Below are positions 1-6,162 of a stretch of 7,824 bases of DNA, one piece after another. Under the pieces are notes generated by a model that was not told the origin of the DNA, did not search any database, and was given only the letters and a program-made list of their open reading frames with translations. Within the stretch, counting starts at the first letter, position 1. Every line of letters begins with the position of its first letter. This stretch comes from Campylobacteraceae bacterium (GTDB lineage: Bacteria > Campylobacterota > Campylobacteria > Campylobacterales > Sulfurovaceae). The DNA is taken from contig JALWNF010000016.1 in assembly GCA_026995985.1 (NCBI GenBank), forward strand, positions 1 to 7,824. The letters run 5' to 3'. The position numbers were made by a program, and so were the translations under genes.

Positions 1-1611
1 CACCCTCTTAAGAGTTCAACTAACAATATAGAGCGTCTAAAGTTAGCAAAGACATTTTTTCATCTACTCAAAGCAAACAATGGGGCAAATTTTAAGTCAT
101 GGTTACTCTTAGAGAAGATATTTTTTATTGCCGATGGCAAGGGGTATGGTCTTAAAGATTGTGCAGAGATTTTCTTTGGAAAATCATTAGATGAACTCTC
201 ACCTGCTCAAGAGGCTATTTTGGTTGCTATGTATGAAAAACCTTTTAATCTAAACAAATCATTAAATGAGCAAAAAAGGGCATGGCAGAGTATTAAAGAG
301 AGTGCTATTAAGTTAGTTAACAACTCCGAGATTATAAAAGAGCAGTACAGAGTTGTATCGAATATTAAAAAGATGCACTTTCCAAAGCTTCCATACTTTC
401 CTGACTCTCTTATGGACGTTGTGGGGCAGATAACCTCAAAAAATCAAGAGCAGTTTAGCTCTTTGGCAACAAGAAGTGATGCACTCTTAAGAAGCTCTAA
501 AGCAGTAGTAGGACAAGAGTTAGATAAGCTCTTTAGAGTCTATAGTATCTCTCCAAAGAGTAGGATTGTTACTAAAGTGGCTATTAACTTTGAGCTAAAC
601 AAGATTTTCTATTTCAATCACTACTTAGAGGAGAGGCTAGAGTCGTTAAACCTCTCAAATATGTGGGTTTCGGTAGTAAATGATGAGGGTAAGATGATTC
701 GCTTATATCAAAAAAATACTATATACCAAAAACCACCACAGATTGGAAATATTGGTAAAATCTTCTCAATGCTTCTCTTTGCAGACAGAGGAGACAAATA
801 CTATACTAGATACTGTAACAAAAAAGAGAGGTCTGAAATTCCAGATGAGGAGGGCTTTAGTAGGTGTAGTAGTGGTGCTTGGGTTGATGCAAGAAGACTC
901 TTTGCTTCAGATAAGATGTTACCTCTTTATGATGGTTTTATAAAGTTTAAAGAGCAAGACAGAAGAGGAGACAATATCTACTATGAGCCAATTCATCTAA
1001 ATAAGATTGAGGCACTCTACCAAAACTTAGATTTGGTCTCTTTGGAAAACAATGAACCAAGGGTTGACCTAGGGGCAGGAAAGCTAGAGATGAACCCTTT
1101 AGATGTTCAGACTGCTCTACACAAAATTACTCAACTCCTCTACAATCCAAATCGTATCTTTTACGGTTTAAAGCTTGTTAAGTCATTTGAGTATCACGAT
1201 ATTAATGGAAGTGTAGTTGAGCCAAAATCTAAGCTCTTCTCTTTAGACTCTCCTGAACAGGTAAGCCCTACTTTTCAAAAATTCTTTACAAAAGAGAAAC
1301 GTATAGTTTTGCAGACTATCTTTAAGACTCCTATATACAAGAGTTATGGCTCTTTGCAGTGGTTAAGAAACTATCTTAGTGTTAAGTTTGTATTTGCACA
1401 AGAGAGCCATAAAAACGGTATACATTGGCTTGTTGGAGTCTTTAAGAGGTCAAATAGGTACTATAGCTTTACTATTTTTATAGATGACAAAAAACTTAAC
1501 AGATACCAAATCAATGCCAAGATACAAAAGATTTTAGAGGAGACAATACGCTCTATTAACAATGATAGAGAGATGAAGTTTAACTATATGAAGCAGGTTT
1601 TTAGGGATTGA
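1..1611 (+). CDS. Penicillin-binding-protein 1-like protein (GT51 plus degenerate transpeptidase domain), 5' end outside window
   Basis: The frame is open from base 1 to the TGA at 1609-1611, giving 536 visible residues. The TTG near base 220 is internal, because family-like sequence lies upstream of it. Window residues 11-85 match the end of a glycosyltransferase-51 domain, the lipid II polymerase of class A PBPs: a FFGK box at 58-61 is followed by a DELSPAQEAIL stretch like the usual 'eLtlaEaAlLAg'. The rest follows the layout of a PBP transpeptidase domain, but its motifs are altered. GNIGK (249-253) stands where GSxxK is expected, SDK (303-305) where SxN is expected, and AQES (466-469) where GKTG is expected, just before a WLVGVF stretch that resembles the usual 'WFvGy'. 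The family normally builds and crosslinks peptidoglycan in the periplasm. This copy looks catalytically inactive in the part seen, so a structural or regulatory role is possible (inference). Family assignment is fairly secure; function is not. Confidence 0.72.
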   Translation, partial: HPLKSSTNNIERLKLAKTFFHLLKANNGANFKSWLLLEKIFFIADGKGYGLKDCAEIFFGKSLDELSPAQEAILVAMYEKPFNLNKSLNEQKRAWQSIKESAIKLVNNSEIIKEQYRVVSNIKKMHFPKLPYFPDSLMDVVGQITSKNQEQFSSLATRSDALLRSSKAVVGQELDKLFRVYSISPKSRIVTKVAINFELNKIFYFNHYLEERLESLNLSNMWVSVVNDEGKMIRLYQKNTIYQKPPQIGNIGKIFSMLLFADRGDKYYTRYCNKKERSEIPDEEGFSRCSSGAWVDARRLFASDKMLPLYDGFIKFKEQDRRGDNIYYEPIHLNKIEALYQNLDLVSLENNEPRVDLGAGKLEMNPLDVQTALHKITQLLYNPNRIFYGLKLVKSFEYHDINGSVVEPKSKLFSLDSPEQVSPTFQKFFTKEKRIVLQTIFKTPIYKSYGSLQWLRNYLSVKFVFAQESHKNGIHWLVGVFKRSNRYYSFTIFIDDKKLNRYQINAKIQKILEETIRSINNDREMKFNYMKQVFRD

Positions 1612-1640
1612 TATTCAGTAGATAATATAGATATATTAGT

Positions 1641-1646
1641 TATAAT
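1641..1646 (+). promoter_or_regulatory. Probable -10 box upstream of the CorA-family gene
   Basis: A perfect TATAAT lies 28 bases before the ATG at 1675, in the AT-rich gap after the PBP-like gene. No good -35 hexamer is visible, which is usual for sigma-70 promoters in Campylobacterota. An AAGG ribosome-binding site follows at 1661-1664. This suggests that the cation channel gene is transcribed independently of the gene before it. Confidence 0.5.
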
Positions 1647-1674
1647 TCCCAAAAATTAACAAGGTTACATCTCT

Positions 1675-2475
1675 ATGCTTCATCATCTCAATCCACTACT
1701 TCTTGAAGATATTCAAAATCCTGAACACCCATCAGAATTTATTTCAAAAGACTCATTTGTTGTTTTAGTACTTCGACTACCAGAGCTTAAAGAGAATGTT
1801 GTGCATATTATCTCTTATGCTTTTGTAATTCAAGAAGATAGGGCATATCTATATGAACGACATGAGAAGAGATTTAAAGAGCTAGGTTCTCTTGTTGAGT
1901 TAAACCACTTTTTAGATAGTAAAACAGATGATTTGATTAAGGAGATAAAGCAGTACCATTATGAGATAGATGAGTTAGAGGAGAGTCTCTATCGTACTAA
2001 GTTGGATACACAATTTATGCAAAAATGGTTAACCTATAAAAAAGATGTCTCTCTCATATATAGACTTCTGTTTCAGGCTGAACTCTCATTTGAACTCTTT
2101 ATCTCTTACTATAAGCGAAAAGATAGTAGCTCTTTTGAAGAGTTGGCTTATGCTGATGTTCATGAACATTTTAAGCGTATTAAGAACTTAGCACAAGTGG
2201 CTATAGATAAACTAAATAGTCTTTATGACTTCTACAGAGCTAAAGTAGATGAGAAGATGAATAGAAATGTCTACTACTTAACGCTTCTTTCTGGTATCTT
2301 TTTACCTCTAACGCTTATTACAGGTTTTTTTGGTATGAATACAGGAGGATTACCTTGGGTAAATGACCCTTATGGAACATGGAAAGCAGTTGGAATAGCT
2401 TTTGTGTTGGAGATTCTCTTCTTTTTACCATTTCTTTTTCAAAATATGAAGAGAGTTAAGAGATATGAACGCTAA
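1675..2475 (+). CDS. CorA-family divalent metal cation transporter
   Basis: This is a 266-residue member of the CorA/ZntB (2-TM-GxN) family, pentameric inner-membrane channels for Mg2+, Co2+ or Zn2+. The signature GMN is at residues 220-222, at the end of the first membrane helix (about 200-219). A second helix (about 236-255) is followed by the typical basic C-terminus (KRVKRYER). Residues 1-195 are charged and helix-rich, as in the cytoplasmic funnel and long stalk helix. The stretch after GMN reads TGGLPW, closer to the ZntB-like 'GxNxGGxP' than to the 'GMNFxxMPE' of classical CorA, so substrate cannot be assigned safely. At 266 residues it is shorter than the roughly 315-330 usual for CorA and ZntB, with the shortening in the N-terminal domain. 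The ATG at 1675 has AAGG ten bases upstream and a TATAAT before that. No partner gene is evident. Confidence 0.88.
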   Translation: MLHHLNPLLLEDIQNPEHPSEFISKDSFVVLVLRLPELKENVVHIISYAFVIQEDRAYLYERHEKRFKELGSLVELNHFLDSKTDDLIKEIKQYHYEIDELEESLYRTKLDTQFMQKWLTYKKDVSLIYRLLFQAELSFELFISYYKRKDSSSFEELAYADVHEHFKRIKNLAQVAIDKLNSLYDFYRAKVDEKMNRNVYYLTLLSGIFLPLTLITGFFGMNTGGLPWVNDPYGTWKAVGIAFVLEILFFLPFLFQNMKRVKRYER

Positions 2476-2512
2476 AGTTAAATCTTTTAAAATAAACTTA
2501 ACACTAAGATAG

Positions 2513-2536
2513 TAAAATTACTCAAAAAATAAGGAT
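2513..2536 (+). promoter_or_regulatory. Possible -10 box and ribosome-binding site for the cytochrome gene
   Basis: The 71-base gap after the CorA-family gene contains TAAAAT at 2513-2518, a fair -10 box, and AAGGAT at 2531-2536, a good Shine-Dalgarno ten bases before the ATG at 2547. No convincing -35 box is seen. Read-through from the upstream gene is also possible. Confidence 0.35.
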
Positions 2537-2546
2537 AATTTAAATT

Positions 2547-3341
2547 ATGAATCTAAAGATAAAAACAAGCATTTTTCTAGCATTGGCTCTTTTAAATATA
2601 GCAAATGCAACTCCAACAGGTAAGGCTTTGGCAAATAGTAAATGTGTAAAATGTCATTTACCTACTACACCAACCCCTAAAGAGATGAAGAGATTGAAGG
2701 CTCCTCCTTTTGATGCTATTCTTTTTCATGCTAAAGATGCGTTAAAAGAGGAGAGTAAAGTTAAAAAGCATATTGTTGAGTTTACTCTAAACCCTAATGT
2801 CTCTAAATCGGTTTGTGAGTCAAATAAAGTTGCTAAATTTGGGCTTATGCCATCACAAAAAGGTTCAGTTACAAAAGAGGAGCTTGAGAAGATAGCTGAT
2901 TACCTCTATGCGAACTATCCTACAGAAAAGTTTGTAAAACTTATTACTAAAATGCAAACAGATAGTAAAATAAATGCTCTTAAAAACTCTCCATTTCTAA
3001 TAAATATAGATACTTTACCACATCTTACAAAGATTTTAATGCGAAATTGGGATAAAGAGGCTTTAAACCTCTCAAAAGAACAAAAAGAGAAGCTATTGGT
3101 AGTGAGAAAAGAGACTATGACAGGGGTTAAAAAGATTAAACAAGCACTAAAACCTATAGAGAGTGAAATTGTGGATTTAATGTATGATGGTGCAGATTTA
3201 AAGACTATTCAACCAAAAGTTGATAAAGTAGCAAAACTAAAAAAACAAGCAACAATGATTCACTTGAAGTGCTTAAAAGATACTATAGAAATTTTAAATG
3301 ACGAACAGATAGAGTATATTGCACCATTTTGGGATTTATAG
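2547..3341 (+). CDS. Periplasmic monohaem cytochrome c with C-terminal Spy/CpxP-like (LTxxQ) domain
   Basis: The 264-residue product begins with a short Sec signal peptide: basic MNLKIK, a hydrophobic core at about 8-16, and likely cleavage after the ANA at 19-21. A single haem-attachment motif CVKCH follows at 33-37. The GLMP at 99-102 provides a likely sixth ligand, Met101. The helix at about 109-124 (EELEKIADYLYANYP) is the typical last helix of small class I cytochromes c. From about 150 the protein is alpha-helical and charged, with two LTxxQ-like boxes, LSKEQ (175-179) and LNDEQ (250-254), about 75 residues apart and separated by amphipathic helices. That pattern is seen in Spy, CpxP and CnrX-type periplasmic chaperone or metal-sensor proteins. 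Haem binding is well supported; the Spy-like assignment is by pattern only. Extra cysteines at 90 and 242 could form a disulfide. It is likely a soluble periplasmic protein, but its electron partner cannot be read from the context. Confidence 0.8.
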   Translation: MNLKIKTSIFLALALLNIANATPTGKALANSKCVKCHLPTTPTPKEMKRLKAPPFDAILFHAKDALKEESKVKKHIVEFTLNPNVSKSVCESNKVAKFGLMPSQKGSVTKEELEKIADYLYANYPTEKFVKLITKMQTDSKINALKNSPFLINIDTLPHLTKILMRNWDKEALNLSKEQKEKLLVVRKETMTGVKKIKQALKPIESEIVDLMYDGADLKTIQPKVDKVAKLKKQATMIHLKCLKDTIEILNDEQIEYIAPFWDL

Positions 3342-3361
3342 AGTATATAAAAAGTTTATAG

Positions 3362-3381
3362 TCCTACAGTAATTAGTAGGA
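3362..3381. terminator. Inverted repeat in the convergent gap, possible terminator
   Basis: TCCTAC (3362-3367) and GTAGGA (3376-3381) form a 6-bp stem around an 8-base loop, 20 bases beyond the stop of the cytochrome gene. Neither side has a real T-run, so termination by this hairpin alone would be weak. It may act together with the next inverted repeat. Confidence 0.35.
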
Positions 3382-3390
3382 TATAGTTAA

Positions 3391-3416
3391 GAGTATAGAG
3401 TCATGCTCTAATACTC
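3391..3416. terminator. Long inverted repeat overlapping the stop codon of the CopD-like gene, possible bidirectional terminator
   Basis: GAGTATAGAG (3391-3400) pairs with CTCTA-A-TACTC (3406-3416) around the loop TCATG, giving a 10-bp stem with one bulged A. The minus-strand TGA (3417-3415) of the CopD-like gene lies in the base of the stem. Its position between two converging genes supports a shared terminator, but only short A/T stretches flank it. Confidence 0.45.
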
Positions 3417-3894
3417 AAAATCCTCTTAAGGTAACACCCAAGTAGAGGGCTATTAATCCTAGTGAGATATTGATAGGTAGTAGAGTATTTGGAATAAGCT
3501 TTAGACTCTCTTTTGCTGATGTAAACTCTTTTTGTTTAAATAGTTTTTCTGCTTGATAACGCTTTATGTAGATAATAGTAAATATAATAGTCATAACTAT
3601 CCAAATTCCCTCTTTTACTAATACAATTGAGTATAGTTCTGTCTCTTTTAATCCCTCACCAATTATTAAAAGAACAGCAGTAATAATAAGGGCAATAATC
3701 ATAGGTATTACTAAATTTAAAAGTCTTTTCATAATCTCTAAAGTCTTCCCTAATTTTATTTGTGGATTCTCTATAGTCTGTAGACTAGGGTGAACAGTCA
3801 ATCTAATAGCAATCATACCTCCTATCCATACAATAGCAGATAGAACATGGATAAAGACAATAAAAGGTGCATATTGGTTAAAAAATTCAATCAT
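3415..3894 (-). CDS. Four-helix CopD/HemJ-like integral membrane protein
   Basis: This 159-residue protein has four predicted membrane helices at about 10-31, 58-79, 88-110 and 135-156. The first carries the pattern HVLSAIVWIGGM (16-27) followed by His35 in 'VHPSL'. That H-x6-W-x-G-G arrangement with a downstream P is seen in the CopD (copper resistance D) superfamily and resembles HemJ-type proteins, where histidines can bind haem or metal. It is shorter than full CopD, which has about eight helices, and corresponds to the stand-alone four-helix form. Actual ligand and role are unknown. The ATG at 3894 has a strong AAGGAGAG Shine-Dalgarno. The gene starts 11 bases after the aroE stop, so it is very probably the last gene of that transcript. 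No copper chaperone or oxidase gene lies nearby to support a copper role. Confidence 0.7.
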   Translation of the reverse strand: MIEFFNQYAPFIVFIHVLSAIVWIGGMIAIRLTVHPSLQTIENPQIKLGKTLEIMKRLLNLVIPMIIALIITAVLLIIGEGLKETELYSIVLVKEGIWIVMTIIFTIIYIKRYQAEKLFKQKEFTSAKESLKLIPNTLLPINISLGLIALYLGVTLRGF

Positions 3895-3905
3895 AATTCT
3901 CTCCT

Positions 3906-4700
3906 TTATAAAATAAAAGCTTGTTTCATATATGGTTTAATCTCATCAAAACTATATTGATGGTTAGTAAAATACTCAAATGCAATTATACCTTGATAGA
4001 GTAACATATCGCTTCCATCTTTAGTAGGTTTATCTCTCTCTTTTGCAAATTTTAAAAATGGAGTCTCTTTACCATAGATAACATCGACACATGCCTTTGA
4101 AGATGGAACAACCTCTTCTAAAATCTCAACAGGACAAGGAAGATAGTCATCTTCTAATCCTGCTGAGGTCATATTGACTACTAAATCAAATGGCTCATTT
4201 ATCTTAAAATCTTCAAAGGTAAAGGTTTTAAAACCCTCTTTTTTATAATGCTCTAAACGTTTAACACTACGGTTTAAAATAGTTACCTCATAACCTGCAT
4301 CACGTAGTATTACAGAGGTAGCCTGTGCTGTTCCTCCTGCACCTAAAAATAGAACTCTTTTAATATCTTCAAACTCTGAGATTGCTTTTAAAAATCCAGG
4401 TGCATCGGTATTGTAACCATATAGCTTTCCATCTCTGTTGACAATAGTGTTAACAGCTCCTACCTTTTTAGCAAATGTATCAAGCTCATCACAAGCCTTA
4501 AAAGCTGACTCTTTGTGTGGAACTGTAATATTTGCTCCACTTATGCCAAGTTCAAAAAACTTCTCTCTAAGTTGTGAACCATCTTCTAGTTTGTAACGTA
4601 TATAGACTCCATCATATCCTAACCCTTGAAATGCTAGATTGTGCATAAGGGGTGATTTTGAGTGAGAGACGGGATTTCCAAATATAGTAAAGAGTTGCAT
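3906..4700 (-). CDS. aroE: Shikimate dehydrogenase (NADP+)
   Basis: AroE catalyses NADPH-dependent reduction of 3-dehydroshikimate to shikimate, the fourth step of chorismate synthesis, in the cytoplasm. The 264 residues match the usual family length and every landmark is visible. The shikimate-binding NPVSHSKSP is at 9-17 (Ser14 and Ser16), NITVPHK ends with catalytic Lys63, and GAVNTIV is at 81-87. NTD (97-99) supplies the catalytic Asp99. The nucleotide-binding loop GAGGTA is at 120-125, and NRSVKR (143-148) provides basic residues that favour NADP. NMTSAG is at 176-181, and the C-terminal G-S-D-M-L-L-Y-Q ends at Gln236. The ATG at 4700 is preceded by an AGGTAG ribosome site. The gene lies 54 bases after trpE and 11 before the CopD-like gene. 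It and trpE share the chorismate pathway: aroE upstream of chorismate, trpE just after it. Confidence 0.97.
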   Translation of the reverse strand: MQLFTIFGNPVSHSKSPLMHNLAFQGLGYDGVYIRYKLEDGSQLREKFFELGISGANITVPHKESAFKACDELDTFAKKVGAVNTIVNRDGKLYGYNTDAPGFLKAISEFEDIKRVLFLGAGGTAQATSVILRDAGYEVTILNRSVKRLEHYKKEGFKTFTFEDFKINEPFDLVVNMTSAGLEDDYLPCPVEILEEVVPSSKACVDVIYGKETPFLKFAKERDKPTKDGSDMLLYQGIIAFEYFTNHQYSFDEIKPYMKQAFIL

Positions 4701-4754
4701 TATAAATCTACCTACTTTTTAGAGAGAGTATAGCATTTTTGTAGGGTATGTCCC

Positions 4755-6161
4755 TTAAAGTTTTTCCATATCTTTAATAGTAGCCAACAGAGCTCCAAGT
4801 TTATTTTTAACTTCAAGATACTCCAACTCTGGAACAGAGTCAGCAACAACTCCAGCACCTGCTTGAAGTGTAATAGAGTCAGGTTTAAGAAGTGCAGTTC
4901 TAATAGCAATAGAGCTATCCATCTCTCCATTAAAGGCAAAGTAGCCAACAGAGCCAGAGTAGAAACCACGTTTTAGTTGCTCAAACCGTGCAATAAGCTC
5001 CATAGCCATAATCTTAGGAGCTCCTGTCATAGTTCCTGCTGTAAATGTAGCACGGAAGAGGTCAAACATATCTTTCTTCTCATCAATAGTAGCTTCAACA
5101 TCACTTACCATATGCATAACATGACTATAACGCTCAACTCTCATCATGTCGGTAACTTTAACTGTTCCTGCTTTTGCTACACGTCCAACATCATTTCGTC
5201 CTAAATCAACAAGCATAAGGTGTTCTGCACACTCTTTTGGGTCGTTTATCATCTCAAGTTCAAGCTCTTTGTCTCTTGCTAGACTCTTTCCTCGTTTTCT
5301 TGTTCCTGCAATAGGGCGAAGCAGAATCTCACCATTGGTGAGTTTTACCATTACTTCAGGAGATGAACCACAGATAGAGAACTCTTCATAGTCAAGTAAA
5401 AATAGGTAAGGAGATGGATTTTTAGAGCGTAAAAGTCTGTAGAAACTTAAGGGGTCAATCTCTCCTTTTTGAGTGTAACGATTAGCAAGAAGAATCTGAA
5501 AAATATCTCCTGCACGAATTGACTCTTTAGCTTCTGCTACCATCTCTTTAAACCTCTCCTCCTCAATAGAGAATGCTCCCTCTCCATCTAGTTTTGCTCT
5601 CTTTAGCTCTTGTGGTTTTGATGGCTCTTTTAAAATAGCCTCTATTTTATCTATAGCATCACTATACTTCTTATCATTTTGAATAATAGTTAGTGTTGAA
5701 GATTTATGAGAAAAGGCAAGTAGAATAGAGGGACGAACCAAATCAAGGTCAGGTGTTTGAAGTGGGTCATAGAGCTTATCCATTGTAGCTTTAAGTGTTG
5801 GCTCAAAAACCTTAACCATATCGTAACCAATAAAGCCAATAAATCCATCGGTAAAAGCAAAACCAACTTGGTCGGCTCTTTCTTGAAACAGTTTTTTATC
5901 TAAGTTGTTATAGTAGTTTTGAAGAAAACTAAAAGGGTCACTCTCTAGGGTAGTAGTTTTACCATCTACATTGGTATAGAGTGTTTCATTGTTTTTATAA
6001 ACAACACGCTCCATAGTACCAATGGTAATAAATGAAAAGTTCCCCTCTGGTGTATTTACCACACTTTCAAAAAGCATGGTAACATCCTCTTTGAAAAGCT
6101 CTTTTATCTTTCCATACATGGAAACAGGAGTGAGTTGGTCAAAGAGAAGTTGTTTTATCAT
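4755..6161 (-). CDS. trpE: Anthranilate synthase component I
   Basis: TrpE converts chorismate plus ammonia to anthranilate, the first step of tryptophan synthesis, normally with the glutamine amidotransferase TrpG. The 468 residues are a normal length. LFES at 30-33 matches the LLES motif that binds feedback tryptophan. NPSPYLF (248-254), GSSPE (265-269), RPIAGTRKRG (282-291), AEHLMLVDLGRND (312-324), ERYSHVMH (343-350), AGTMTGAPK (375-383) and GAGVVADS (435-442) form the chorismate-utilising core. The Ala in PIAGT, where PabB carries Lys, favours anthranilate over aminodeoxychorismate synthase. The ATG at 6161 starts one base after the SPOR-gene stop (TAAAATG), pointing to translational coupling. 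No trpG is fused to it or present in the window, so the partner must be encoded elsewhere. There is also no room for a trp leader peptide or attenuator directly upstream. Confidence 0.96.
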   Translation of the reverse strand: MIKQLLFDQLTPVSMYGKIKELFKEDVTMLFESVVNTPEGNFSFITIGTMERVVYKNNETLYTNVDGKTTTLESDPFSFLQNYYNNLDKKLFQERADQVGFAFTDGFIGFIGYDMVKVFEPTLKATMDKLYDPLQTPDLDLVRPSILLAFSHKSSTLTIIQNDKKYSDAIDKIEAILKEPSKPQELKRAKLDGEGAFSIEEERFKEMVAEAKESIRAGDIFQILLANRYTQKGEIDPLSFYRLLRSKNPSPYLFLLDYEEFSICGSSPEVMVKLTNGEILLRPIAGTRKRGKSLARDKELELEMINDPKECAEHLMLVDLGRNDVGRVAKAGTVKVTDMMRVERYSHVMHMVSDVEATIDEKKDMFDLFRATFTAGTMTGAPKIMAMELIARFEQLKRGFYSGSVGYFAFNGEMDSSIAIRTALLKPDSITLQAGAGVVADSVPELEYLEVKNKLGALLATIKDMEKL

Positions 6162-6162
6162 T

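Noticed and set aside
220..222. TTG as the start of the PBP-like gene
   Set aside because: The same frame is open to base 1 and encodes GT51-like sequence including the FFGK box, so the gene begins outside the window.
4743..4755. AGGG-TATGT-CCCT palindrome at the trpE stop as a terminator
   Set aside because: It has only a 4-bp stem and no T-run on the minus strand; aroE follows closely and is more likely co-transcribed.
4712..4969. Leucine-rich 85-residue minus-strand frame
   Set aside because: It overlaps the 3' end of trpE in another frame, and its leucine bias comes from trpE codons; there is no family signal.
4755..6161. Reading trpE as pabB or an isochorismate synthase
   Set aside because: PIAGT (Ala rather than Lys) and the LFES tryptophan-binding motif point to anthranilate synthase.
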